64,000 nucleotides of DNA from Tetragonia tetragonoides (taxonomy: Eukaryota; Streptophyta; Magnoliopsida; Caryophyllales; Aizoaceae). Below are positions 1-11,279 of the stretch, piece after piece. A model generated the notes under the pieces. That model saw only the letters and a program-made list of their open reading frames with translations, was not told the DNA's origin and searched no databases. Numbering within the stretch: position 1 is the first letter of the stretch; each line of letters opens with the position of its first letter. The DNA is taken from NCBI GenBank assembly GCA_038025085.1, contig CM076152.1:22776001-22840000 (forward strand), in the 5' to 3' direction. The position numbers and the translations under genes are program-made.

Positions 1-1699
1 CTTTGTCTGCATTCATTTGAGTGAGAAACTTAACGAAGGATGTTTACAAGTACAAACAAACTTCAACTCAAGCTTTTGATGTATTTACGCCTTTTAACAG
101 CTCTTACGATTAGGGTGAAAGAGATTGAGGTCTTTTGGGTTGTATATTAGGAGAAGGCACCCAAATGCTTTGTTTACATTCATTTGAGTGAGAAACTACA
201 CCAAGGATGTTTACAAGTACAAACAAGCTTTAACTCCACCTTTTGAATGCATTTACGCGTTTTAACAGCTCTTACATCTTGGGTGAAAGAGATTGAGTTC
301 TTTTGTGTTGTATATTAAGAGAAACCACCCAAATGCTTTGTTTGCATTCATTTGAGTGAGAAACTACACCAAGGATGTTTAGAAGTACAAACAAGCTTTA
401 ACTCCACCTTTTGAATGCATTTACGCGTTTTAACAGCTCTTACATATAGGGTAAAAGAGATTGAGTTCTTTTGTGTTGTATATTAAGAGAAAGCACCCAA
501 ATGCTTTGTTTGCATTCATTTGAGTGAGAAACTACACCAAGGATGTTTACAAGTACAAACAAGCTTCAACTCAAGCTTTTAAATGCATTTACGCATTTTA
601 ACAGCTCTTACAACTAGGGTGAAGGAGATTGAGTTCTTTTGTGTTGTATATTAAGAGAACGCACCCAAATGTTTTCTTTGCATTCATTTGAGTGAGAAAC
701 TACACCAAAGATGTTTACAAGTACCAACAAGCTTCAACTCAAGCTTTTGAATGTATTTACGCGTTTTAAAACCTCATATGACTAGGGTGAAAGAGATTGA
801 GGTCTTTTGTGTTGTATATTAAGAGAAAGCACCCAATTGCTTTGTTTGCATTCATTTGAGTGAGAAACTACACCAAGAATGTTTACAAGTACAAACAAGC
901 TTCAACTAAAGCTTTTAAATGCATTTACGCGTTTTAAAAGCTCATATGACTAGGGTGAAAAAGATTGAGTTCTTTTGTGTTGTATATTAGGAGAAAGCAC
1001 CCAAATGCTTTGTTTGCATTCATTTTTGTAAGAAACTTAACCAAGGATGTTTACAAGTACCAACAAGCTTCAACTTAAGCTTTTGAATGCATATACGCGT
1101 TTTAAAACCTCATACGACTAGGGTGAAAGAGATTGAGTTCTTTTGTGTTGTATTTTCAGAGAAAGCACCCAAAAGCTTTGTCTGCATTCATTGGAGTGAG
1201 AAACTACACCAAGGATGTTTACAAGTACAAACAAGATTCAACTCAAGCTTTTGAATGTATTTACGAGTTTTAAAAGCTCATATGACTAGGGTGAAAGAGA
1301 TTGAGGTCTTTTGTGTTGTATATTAAGAGAAAGCACCCAAATGCTTTGTTTGCATTCATTTGAGTGAGAAACTACACCAAGGATGTTTACAAGTACAAAC
1401 AAGCTTTAACTCCACCTTTTGAATGCATTGACGCGTTTTAACAGCTGTTACATCTAGGGTGAAAGAGATTGTGTTCTTTTGTGTTGTATATTAAGTGAAA
1501 GCACCCAAATGCTTTGTTTGCATTAATTTGAGGGAGAAACTTCACCAAGGATGTTTACAACTACAAACAAGCTTGAACTGAAGCTTTTCAATGCATTTAA
1601 GCGTTTCAAAAGCTCATACGACAAGGGTGAAAGAGATTGAGTTCTTTTCTGTTGTATATTAAGAGAAAGCACACAAATGCTTTATTTGCATTCATTTGA
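1..1699 (+). repeat. 168-bp satellite, forward block F1
   Basis: About ten head-to-tail monomers. The CAAGG landmark falls at 202, 370, 538 and 706, fixing the period at 168 bp. Two subtypes alternate: one has CTCCACCTTTTGAATGC before the ACGCG core and the other has CTCAAGCTTTTGAATGC. One monomer reads GAATGCATTGACGCG near 1425, a private mark shared with 11002. The block is open at the window edge and ends at the recurrent TTGTG junction. Confidence 0.95.
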
Positions 1700-1704
1700 T
1701 TGTG

Positions 1705-4141
1705 AATACATTCAAAATTTTGAGTTGAAGCTCGTTTGTACTTGTAAACATCCTTGGTGTAGTTTCTCACTCCAATGTATGCAAACAAAGCTTTTGGGTG
1801 CTTTCTCTTAATATACAACACAAAAGAACTCAATCTTTTTCACCCTAGTCGTAAGAGCAGTTAAAACGCGTAAATGAATTCAAAAGGTGGAGTTAAAGCT
1901 TGTTTGTACTTGTAAACATCCTTGGTGTAGTTTCTCACTCAAATGAATGCAAACAAAACATTTGGGTGCGTTCTCTTAATATACAACACAAAAGACCTCA
2001 ATCTTTTTCACCCTAGTCATATAAGCTTTTAAAACGCGTAAATGCATTCAAAAGCTTGAGTTGAAGCTTGTTTGTACTTGTAAATATTCTTGGGTAGTTT
2101 CTCACTGAAATGAATGCAAACAAAGCTTTTGGTTGCTTTCTCTTAAAATACAACACAAAACATTTCAATCTTTTTCAACCTATCCGTGTGAGGTTTTAAA
2201 ACGCGTAAATGCTCTCAATAGCTTGAATTGAAGCTTGTTTGTACTTGTAAACATCCTTGGTGTAGTTTCTCCACGAAATGAATGCAAACAAAGCATTTGG
2301 GTGCTTTCTCTTAATATACAACACAAAAGAAGTCAATCTCTTTCACCCTAGTTGTAAGAGCTGTTAAAATGCGTAAATGCATTCAAAAGGTTGAGTTAAA
2401 GCATGTTTGTACTTGCAAACATCCTTGGTGTAGTTTCTCCCTCAAATGAATGCAAACAAAGCATTTGGGTGCTTTCTCTTAATATACAACACAAAAGAAC
2501 TCAATCTGTTTCACCCTAGATGTAAGAGCCGTTAAAACGCGTAAATGCATTCAAAAGGTGGAGTTAAAGCTTGTTTGTACTTGTAAACATCCTTGGTGTA
2601 GTTTCTCATTCAAATGAATGCATACAGAGCATTTGGGTGCTTTCTCTTAATATACAACACAAAAGAACTTAATCTCTTTCACCCTTTTCGTATGAGCTTT
2701 TAAAACGCGTAAATGCATTCAAAAGCTTGAGTTGAAGCCTGTTTGTAGTTGTAAACATCTTTGGTGTAGTTTCACACTCAAATGAATTTAAACAAAGCAT
2801 TTGCGAGCTTTTTCTTGATATCAAACACAAAAGAACTCATTCTCTTTTCGCCTAGTCGTAAGAGCTGTTAAAACGCGTAAATGCATTCAAAAGCTTGAGT
2901 TGAAACTTGTTTGAACTTGTAAACATTCTTGGTGTAGTTTCTCACTCAAATTAATGCAAATAAAGCATTTGGGTACTTTCTCTTAATATACAACACAAAA
3001 GACCTCAACTCTTTCACCCTAGTCGTAAGAGCTGTTAAAACGCGTAAATACATTCAAAATTTTGAGTTGAAGCTTGTTTGTACTTGAAAACATCCTTGGT
3101 GTAGTTTCTCACTCAAATAAATGCAAACAATGCATTTGGGTGCTTTCTCTTAATATACAACAGAAAAGAACTCAATCTGTTTCACCCTTTACGTATGAGT
3201 TTTTAAAACGCGTAAATGCATTCAAAAGCTTGAGTTGAAGCCTGTTTGTAGTTGTAAACATCCTTGGTGTAGTTTCACACTCAAATGAATTTAAACAAAG
3301 CATTTGCGAGCTTTTTCTCAATATACAACACAAAAGAACTCAATCTCTTTCACCCTAGATGTATGAGGTTTTAAAACGCGTAAATGCTTTCAACAGCTTG
3401 AGCTGAAGCTTGTTTGTACTTGTAAACATCCTTGGTGTCGTTTCTCACTCAAATGAATGCAAACAAAGCATTTGGGTGCTTTCTCTTAATATACAACACA
3501 AAAGACCTCAATCTCTTTCACCCTAATCGTAAGAGCTGTTAAAACGCGTAAATACATTCAAAAGCTTGGGTTGAAGCTTGTTTGTACTTGTAAACATCCT
3601 TGGTTAAGTTTCTCACTCAAATGAATGCAAACAAAGCATTTGGGTGCTTTCTCTTAATATACAACACAAAAGAACTCAATCTTTTTCACCCTAGTCATAT
3701 GAGCTTTTAAAACGCGTAAATGCATCTAAAAGGTGGAGTTAAAGCTTGTTTGTACTTGTAAACATCCTTGGTGTAGTTTCTCACTCAAATGAATGCAAAA
3801 AAAGCATATGGGTGCTTTCTCTTAATTTTCAACACAAAAGAACTCAATCTCTTTCACCCTAGTCGTATGCGCTTTTAAAACGCGTAAATGCAATCAAAAG
3901 CTTGAGTTGAAGCTTGTTTGTACTTGCAAACATCCTTGGTGTAGTTTCTCACTCAAATGAAGGCAAACAAACCATTTGGGTGATTTCTCTTAATATACAA
4001 CACAAAAGAACTCAATCTCTTTCACCCAAGTCGTATGAGGTTTTAAAATGCTTAAATGCAATAAAAAGCTTCAGTTGAATCTTGTTTGTACTTGTAAACA
4101 TCCTTGGTGTAGTTTCTCACTCAAATGAATACATACAAAGC
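1705..4141 (-). repeat. 168-bp satellite, reverse block R1
   Basis: About 14.5 monomers in inverted orientation (GTACTTGTAAACATCCTTG). It starts after the TTGTG linker at 1700-1704 and ends where CAAAGC meets AACCAAAAGCTTTG. It contains divergent units with GAATTTAAACAAAGCATTTGCGAGC (near 2785 and 3290). The whole block is duplicated at 11280-13811. Confidence 0.93.
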
Positions 4142-4257
4142 AACCAAAAGCTTTGTTTGCATTCATTTAAATGAGAAACTTAACCAAGGATGTTTACGCG
4201 TTTTAAACAGTTTTTTAATTTTGTTTACATTCACCTTTTGAATTTACAAGTACAAAC
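4142..4257 (+). repeat. short forward switch module, copy 1
   Basis: A 116-bp forward piece inside reverse satellite. It is not a simple monomer: the GGATGTTTACGCGTTTTAAA join skips the usual CAAGTACAAAC segment, an AT-rich ACAGTTTTTTAATTTTG follows, and then ACCTTTTGAATTTACAAGTAC. The same scrambled order recurs at 5512 and, as the complement, at 21572, 55500 and 63438. Confidence 0.85.
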
Positions 4258-5511
4258 AATCAAATGAATGCAAATAAAGCATTTGGGTGCTTTCTCTTAA
4301 TATACAACACAAAAGAACTCAATCTCTTTCACCCTAGATGTAAGAGCTGTTAAAACGCGTAAATACATTCAAAAGCTTGAGTTGAAGCTTGTTTGTACTT
4401 GTAAATATCCTTGGTTAAGTTTCTCACTCAAATGAACGCAAACAAAGCATTTGGGTGCTTTCTCTTAATATACAACACAAAAGACCTCAATCTCTTTCAC
4501 CCTAATTGTAAGAGCTGTTAAAACGCGTAAATACATTCAAAAGCTTGAGTTGAAGCTTGTTTGTACTTGTAAACATCCTTGGTTAAGTTTCTCACTCAAA
4601 TGAATGCAAACAAAGCATTTGGGTGCTTTCTCTTAATATACAACACAAAAGAACTCAATCTTTTTCACCCTAGTCATATGTGCTTTTAAAACGCGTAAAT
4701 GCATTCAAAAGGTGGTGTTAAAGCTTGTTTGTACTTGTAAACATCCTTGGTGTAGTTTCTCACTCAAATGAATGCAAACAAAGCATATGGTTGCTTTCTC
4801 TTAATATACAACACAAAAGACCTCAATCTCTTTCACCCTAGTCATATGTGCTTTTAAAACGCGTAAATACATTCAAAAGCTTGAGTTGAAGCTTGTTTGT
4901 ACTTGTAAACATCCTTGGTGAAGTTTCTCACTGAAATTAATGCAAACAAAGCATTTGGGTGCTTTCTCATAATTTTCAACATAAAAGAACTCAATCTCTT
5001 TCACCCTAGTCGTATGCGCTTTTTAAACGCGTAAATGCAATCAAAAGCTTGAGTTGAAGCTTGTTTGTACTTGCAAACATCCTTGGTGTAGTTTCTCACT
5101 CAAATGAATGCAAACAAACCATTTGGGTGATTTCTCTTAATATAAAACACAAAAGAACTCAATCTCTTTTACCCTAGTTGTAAGAGCTGTTAAAATGCAT
5201 AAATGCATTCAAAACGCGTAAATGCATTCAAAAGCTTAAGCTAAAGCTTGTTTGTAATTGTAAACATCCTTGGTGTAATTGCTCACTCAAATGAATGCAA
5301 ACAAAGCATTTGGGTGCTTTCTCTTAATTTTCAACACAAAAGAACTCAATATCTTTCACCCTAGTCGTATGCGCTTTTAAAACGGGTAAATGCATTCAAA
5401 AGCTTGGGTGTAGTTTCTCACTCAAATGCAGTAAAAAGCTTCAGTTGAAGCTTGTTTGCACTTGTAAACATCCTTGGTGTAGTTTCTCACTCAAATGAAT
5501 GCATACAAAGC
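4258..5511 (-). repeat. 168-bp satellite, reverse block R2
   Basis: About 7.5 monomers. One unit carries a 19-bp local duplication (GCRTAAATGCATTC at 5197 and again at 5216). A truncated unit near 5400-5425 joins CAAAAGCTTG directly to GGTGTAGTTTC. The region 4056-4365 is repeated at 5426-5735, offset 1370. Confidence 0.92.
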
Positions 5512-5630
5512 AACCAAAAGCTTTGTTTGCATTCATTTGAGTGAGAAACTTAACAAAGGATGTTTACGCGTTTTAAACAGTTTCTTAATTTTGTTTGCAT
5601 TCACCTTTTGAATTTACAAGTACAAACAAT
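5512..5630 (+). repeat. short forward switch module, copy 2
   Basis: Same scrambled module as at 4142, exactly 1370 bp downstream, with AACAAAGGATG in place of AACCAAGGATG and TTTCTTAATTTTG in place of TTTTTTAATTTTG. Both copies are flanked left by GAATRCATACAAAGC and right by AATCAAATGAATGCAAATA, so the module and its flanks were duplicated together. Confidence 0.87.
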
Positions 5631-5883
5631 CAAATGAATGCAAATAAAGCATTTGGGTGCTTTCTCTTAATATACAACACAAAAGAACTCAATCTCTTTC
5701 ACCCTAGATGTAAGAGCTGTTAAAACGCGTAAATGCATTCAAAAGGTGGAGTTAAAGCTTGTTTGTACTTGTAAACATCCTAGGTGTAGTTTCTCACTCA
5801 AATGAATGCAAACAAAGCATTTGGGTGCTTTCTCTTAATATACAACACAAAAGACCTCAAATCTCTTACACCCTACTCGTATT
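5631..5883 (-). repeat. 168-bp satellite, reverse block R3
   Basis: About 1.5 monomers between two forward segments. It carries the rarer variants CATCCTAGGTG and CCCTACTCGTATT, which recur in complement around 62840-62860. Confidence 0.9.
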
Positions 5884-6160
5884 CATTTGTTTGCATTCAT
5901 TTGAGTGTGAAACTACACCTAGGATGTTTACAAGTACAAAAAACCTTCAACTCAAGCTTTTGAATGAATTTACGCGTTTTAAAAGCTCATACGAATAGGG
6001 TGAAAGAGATTTGAGTTCTTTGTGTTGTATATTAAGAGAAAGTATCCAAACACATTGTTTGCATTCATTTGCGTGTGAAACTACACCTTGGATGTTTACA
6101 AGTACAAACAAGCTTGAACTCAAGCTTTTGAATGCAAGCTTTTGAAAGCATTTACGCGTT
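5884..6160 (+). repeat. 168-bp satellite, forward block F2 (divergent)
   Basis: Divergent monomers with GTGTGAAACTACACCTAGG, GAATAGGGTGAAAGAGATTTG and AAGTATCCAAACACATTG. A short internal duplication of AAGCTTTTGAATGC lies near 6123-6143. The complement of this block lies at about 62573-62845. Confidence 0.88.
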
Positions 6161-6250
6161 TGGGTGCATAATGAATGCAAACAAAGCATTTGGGTGACCT
6201 TGACCATAATGTCACCAAAGTACGCATGTTTGTACATTTTTACGCGTTTA
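6161..6250. repeat. compound module S1 with non-satellite core and double-MluI palindrome
   Basis: In order: TGGGTGCATA, a short reverse-orientation satellite piece (6171-6197), a core of about 25 bp with no match to the monomer (6198-6222, beginning ACCTTGACCATAATGTCACC), then TACATTTTTACGCG and a second ACGCGT. Near-identical modules lie at 15928 and 44653, and a complementary one near 62513. Confidence 0.85.
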
Positions 6251-7466
6251 CGCGTACATTCAAGCTTCAACTCAAGCTTTTGAATGCATTTACGCGTTTT
6301 AACAGCTCTTACGACTAGGGTGATAGAGATTGAGTTCTTTTGTGTTGTTCATTAAGAGAAAGCACCCAAATGTTTTGTTTGCATTCATTTGAGTGTGAAA
6401 CTACACCTAGGATGTTTAAATGTACAAACATGCTTCAACTCAAGCTTTTGAATGCATTTACGCGTTTTAAAAGCTCATACGAGTAGGGTGAAAGAGATTT
6501 GAGTTCTTTTGTGTAGTACATTAAGAGAAAGCATCCAAATACTTTGTTCGGATACATTTGAGTGTGAAACAGCACCTAGGATGTTTAGAAGTACAAACAA
6601 GCTTTAACTCAAGCTTTTGAATGCATTTACGCGTTTTGAAAGCTCATACGAGTAGGGTGAAAGAGATTTGAGTTCTTATGTGTTGTATATTAAGAGAATG
6701 CATCCAAATACTTTGTTTGCATGCATTCGAGGGAGAAACTACACCAAGGATGTTTACAAGTACAAACAAGCTTTAACTCCACCTTTTGAATGCATTTACG
6801 CGTTTTAACAGCTCTTACATCTAGGGTGAAACAGATTGAGTTCTTTTGTGTTGTATATTAAGAGAAAGCACCCAAAAGCTTTGTTTGCATTCATTTGAGT
6901 GAGAAACTTAACCAAGGATGTTTACAAGTATAAACAAGCTTCAACTCAAGCTTTTGAATGTATTTACGCATTTGAACAGCTCTTACGATTAGCGTGAAAG
7001 AGATTGACGTCTTTTGTGTTTTATATTAAGAAAAAGCACCCAAATGCTTTGTTTGCATTCATTTGAGTGAGAAACTACACCAAGGATGTTTACAAGTACA
7101 AACAAGCTTTAACTCCACCTTTTGAATGCATTTACGCGTTTTAACAGCTGTTACATCTAGGGTGAAACAGATTGAGTTCTTTTGTGTTGTATATTAAGAG
7201 AAAGCACCCAAATGTTTTGTTTGCATTCATTTGAGGGAGAAACTACACCAAGGATGTTTACAACTACAAACAAGCTTTAACTCCACCTTTTGAATGCATT
7301 TACGCGTTTTAACAGCTCTTACATCTAGGGTGAAAGAGATTGAGTTCTTTTGTGTTGTATTTTCAGAGAAAGCACCCAAAAGCTTTGTTTGCATTCATTG
7401 GAGTGAGAAACTACACCAAGGATGTTTACAAGTACAAACAAGCTTCAACTCAAAATTTTGAGTGTA
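6251..7466 (+). repeat. 168-bp satellite, forward block F3
   Basis: About seven monomers. The first units carry TTGTGTTGTTCATTAAG and AAATGTACAAACATGC, marks shared only with the block after 16032. Later units are of the CTCCACC subtype. The block ends in CAAAATTTTGAGTGTATTCAC, the complementary form of the commonest orientation junction. Confidence 0.92.
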
Positions 7467-7473
7467 TTCACAA

Positions 7474-7768
7474 TCAAATGAATGCAAATAAAGCATTTGC
7501 GTGCTTTCCCCTAATATACAACAGAAAAGAACTCAATCTCTTTCACCCTAGTCGTAAGAGCTGTTAAAACGCGTAAATACATTCAAAAGCTTGAGTTGAA
7601 GCTTGTTAGTACTTGTAAACATCCTTGGTGTAGTTTCTCACTCAAATGAATGCAAACAAAGCATTTGGGTGCTTTCTCTTAATATACAACACAAAAGACC
7701 TCAATCTCTTTCACCCTAATCGTAAGAGCTGTTAAAACGCGTAAATAAATTCAAAAGCTTGAGTTGAA
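7474..7768 (-). repeat. 168-bp satellite, reverse block R4
   Basis: About 1.75 monomers between the junction and the captured retroelement. It matches, in inverted orientation, the satellite at 24282-24661 that lies on the other side of the second retroelement copy. Confidence 0.9.
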
Positions 7769-7856
7769 TTTTATCACATTGGCCTAGTTTTTTTTTTTTC
7801 TACGAGTAGGGTGAAACTACACCAAGGGTGTTTACAAGTGCAAACAAAACATTTGG
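7769..7856. other. complex junction: unique DNA, poly-T tract and degenerate satellite
   Basis: TTTTATCACATTGGCCTAG is not satellite. It is followed by 12 T (7788-7799), then a shortened forward-like piece in which GAGTAGGGTGAAAC jumps straight to TACACCAAGGGTG, then CAAACAAAACATTTGG. Read on the minus strand, the order is retroelement fragment, satellite scrap, poly-A, short unique sequence. Confidence 0.7.
7788..7799. repeat. homopolymer T(12)
   Basis: Uninterrupted run of 12 T, the only such tract seen in this array. It equals poly-A on the minus strand, downstream of the minus-strand retroelement fragment. Confidence 0.95.
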
Positions 7857-8199
7857 ATCGCAAGTATTTAATGTTGTATATTTGGATGCATTTACCCCCA
7901 TGTATATCCGAAATCAAATTATATTTGGCTTTCCGAGGTCGTTTACTTCTTCTAAGTTCAACAACCTTACCATCATCATTGTCATCTTGAGGTTGGTTTG
8001 ACATAACCTCCACAATTCGGTCTTTTGGCCTAGGGATAGACGTGAATCGATTCTCATCAAATATAGTACGCCTTGATTCAATTATTGCATTGACCGCAAT
8101 TAAATCATTTGGTTCAATTACCATGAACCTATAGGCCTTGCTATGTATAGCATAGCCTAAAAAGATACATTCAACTCCCCTTTCTCCTAATTTCTTTCT
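7857..8199 (-). pseudogene. Ty1/copia polyprotein fragment, copy 1
   Basis: Minus-strand coding remnant of a plant Ty1/copia retrotransposon, from the stretch between the integrase C-terminal region and reverse transcriptase. Visible motifs in order are KKLGERGVECIFLGYA, SKAYRF, IEPNDLIAVN, IIESR.TIFDENRF, SIPRPKDRI and then a basic patch, LRRSKRPRKAKYNL, typical of the linker before reverse transcriptase. No catalytic DDE or reverse transcriptase motifs are present, so it cannot act alone. The frame continues upstream only into satellite; its apparent first Met is a TTG at the junction. The 5' end abuts satellite at CAAAAGG (8200). The residues after about KYNLISDIHGG are uncertain and may be junction sequence. 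The copia assignment rests on recalled family motifs. Confidence 0.85.
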
Positions 8200-8800
8200 C
8201 AAAAGGTGGAGTTAAAGCTTATTTGTAGTTGTAAACATCCTTGGTGTAGTTTCTCACTCAAATGAAAGCAAACAAAGCATTTGGGTGCTTTCTCTTAATA
8301 TACAACACCAAAGACCTCAATCTCTTTCACCCTAATCGTAAGAGTTGTTAAAACGCGTAAATACATTCAAAAGCTTGAGTTGAAGCTTGTTTGTACTTGT
8401 AAACATCCTTGGTTAAGTTTCTCACTCAAATGAATGCAAACAAAGCATTTGGGTGATTTCTCTTAATATACAACACAAAAGAACTCAATCTCTTTCACCC
8501 TAGTTGTAAGAGCTGTTAAAATGCGTAAATGCATTCAAAACGCGTAAATGCATTCAAAAGCTTAAGCTAAAGCTTGTTTGTAATTGTAAACATCCTTGGT
8601 GTAATTTCTCACTCAAATGAATGCAAACAAAGCATTTGGGTGCTTTCTCTTAATTTTCAACACAAAAGAACTCAATATCTTTCACCCTAGTCGTATGCGC
8701 TTTTAAAACGGGTAAATGCATTCAAAAGCTTGAGTTGAAGCTTGTTTGTACTTGTAAACATTCTTGGTGTAGTTTCTCACTGAAACGAATGCAAACAAAG
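8200..8800 (-). repeat. 168-bp satellite, reverse block R5
   Basis: About 3.5 monomers. It contains the 19-bp local duplication (GCGTAAATGCATTC at 8523 and 8542) also seen at 5197, and in complement at 23710. It ends at ACAAAG, fused to CTCTTACATTTTGAATGC. Confidence 0.92.
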
Positions 8801-11273
8801 CTCTTACATTTTGAATGCATTTACGTGTTTTAACAGCTCTTACATCTAGGGTGAAAGAGATTGAGTTCTTTTGTGTTGTATATTAAGAGAAAGCACCCAA
8901 ATGCTTTGTTTGCATTCATTTGAGTGAGAAACTACACCAAGGATGTTTACATGTACAAACAAGCTTCAACTCAAGCTTTTGAATTCATTTACGCATTTTC
9001 ACAGCTCTTACAACTAGGTGAAATAGATTGAGTTCTTTTGTGTTGTATATTAAGAGAAAGCAGACAAATGCTTTGTTTGCATTCATTTGAGTGAGAAACT
9101 TAACCAAGGATGGTTACAAGTACAAACAAGCTTCAACTCAAGCTTTTGAATATATTTAAGCGTTTTAAAAGCTCATACGACAAGGGTGAAAGAGATTGAG
9201 TTCTTTTGTGTTGTATATTAAGAGAACGCACGCAAATGTTTTCTTTGCATTCATTTGAGTGAGAAAGTACACCAAAGATGTTTACAAGTACCAACAAGCT
9301 TCAACTCAAGCTTTTAAATGTATTTACGCGTTTTAAAACCTCATATGACCAGGGTGAAAGAGATTAAGGTCTTTTGTGTTGTATATTAAGAGAAAGCACC
9401 CAATTGCTTTGTTTTCATTCATTTGAGTGAGAAACTACACCAAGGATGTTTACAAGTACAAACAAGCTTCAACTGAAGCTTTTTATTGCATTTAAGCATT
9501 TTAACAGCTCTTACGACTAGGGTGAAAGAGATTGAGTTCTTTTATGTTGTATATTAAGAGAAAGCACACAAATGCTATGTTTGCATTCATTTGAGTGGGA
9601 AACTACACCAAGAATGTTTACAAGTACAAACAAGCTTCAACTCAAGCTTTTGAATGCATTTACGCGTTTTAAAAGCTCATATGACTAGGGTGAAAAAGAT
9701 TGAGTTCTTTTGAGTTGTATATTAAGAGAAAGCACCCAAAAGCTTTGTCTGCATTCATTTGAGTGAGAAACTTAACGAAGGATGTTTACAAGTACAAACA
9801 AACTTCAACTCAAGCTTTTGAATGTATTTACGCGTTTGAACAGCTCTTACGATTAGGTGAAAGAGATTGAGGTCTTTTGTGTTGTATGTTAGGAGAAAGC
9901 ACCCAAATGCTTTATTTGCATTCATTTGAGTGAGAAACTACACCAAGGATGTTTACAAGTACAAATAAGCTTTAACTCCACCTTTTGAATGCATTTACGC
10001 ATTTTAACAGCTCTTACATCTAGGGTGAAAGAGATTGAGTTCTTTTGTGTTGTATATTAAGAGAAAGTACCCAAATGCTTTGTTTGCATTCATTTGAGTG
10101 AGAAACTACACCAAGGATGTTTAGAAGTACAAACAAGCTTTAACTCCACCTTTTGAATGCATTTACGCGTTTTAACAGCTCTTACATATAGGGTAAAAGA
10201 GATTGAGTTCTTTTGTGTTGTATATTAAGAGAAAGCACCCAAATGCTTTGTTTGCATTCATTTGAGTGAGAAACTGTACCAAGGATGTTTACAAGTACAA
10301 ACAAGCTTCAACTCAAGCTTTTAAATGCATTTACGCATTTTAACAGCTCTTACAACTAGGGTGAAAGAGATTGAGTTCTTTTGTGTTGTATATTAAGAAA
10401 AAGCTTGCAAATGCTTTGTTTACATTCATTTGAGTATGAAACTACCCCAAGGATGTTTACAACTACAAACAAGCCTGAACTCAAGCTTTTGAATGCATTT
10501 AAGCGTTTTAAAAGCTCATACGACAAGGGTGAAAGAGATTGAGTTCTTTTGTGTTGTATATTAAGAGAACGCACCCAAAAGCTTTGTTTGCATTCAGTTG
10601 AGTGAGAAACATAACCAAGGATGTTTACAAGTATAAACAAGCTTCAACTCAAGCTTTTGAATGTATTTACGCGTTTTAACAGCTCTTACGATTAGCGTGA
10701 AAGAGATTGAGGTCTTTTGTGTTGTATATTAAGAAAACGCACCCAAATGCTTTGATTGCATTCATTTGAGTGAGAAACTACACCAAAGATGTTTACAAGT
10801 ACAAACAAGCTTTAACTCCACCTTTTGAATGCATTTACGCGTTTTAACAGCTCTTACATCTAGGGTGAAAGAGATTGAGTTCTTTTGTGTTGTATATTAA
10901 GAGAAAGCACCGAAATGCTTTGTTTGCATTCATTTGAGTGAGAAACTACACCAAGGATGTTTACAAGTACAAACAAGCTTTAACTCCACCTTTTGAATGC
11001 ATTGACGCGTTTTAACAGCTGTTACATATAGGGTGAAAGAGATTGTGTTCTTTTGTGTTGTATATTAAGTGAAAGCACCCAAATGCTTGGTTTGCATTAA
11101 TTTGAGGGAGAAACTTCACCAAGGATGTTTACAACTACAAACAAGCTTGAACTGAAGCTTTTCAATGCATTTAAGCGTTTTAAAAGCTCATACGACAAGG
11201 GTGAAAGAGATTGAGTTCTTTTCTGTTGTATATTAAGAGAAAGCACACAAATGCTTTATTTGCATTCATTTGA
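8801..11273 (+). repeat. 168-bp satellite, forward block F4
   Basis: About 14.7 monomers. From 9743 it repeats the window start (CTTTGTCTGC mark). A divergent dimer near 10390-10640 carries AAAAGCTTGCAAATGC, GTATGAAACTACCCC and CATACGACAAGGG. A unit with AACTGAAGCTTTTTATTGC lies near 9470. It ends at the TTGTG junction. Confidence 0.93.
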
Positions 11274-11279
11274 TTGTGA

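Noticed and set aside
7340..7567. Recurring 75-codon frame (SSFVLYFQRKHPK...) as a conserved small protein
   Set aside because: It crosses an inverted satellite junction and begins at TTG. Its conservation equals that of the duplicated DNA, and both halves translate the same monomer read in opposite directions.
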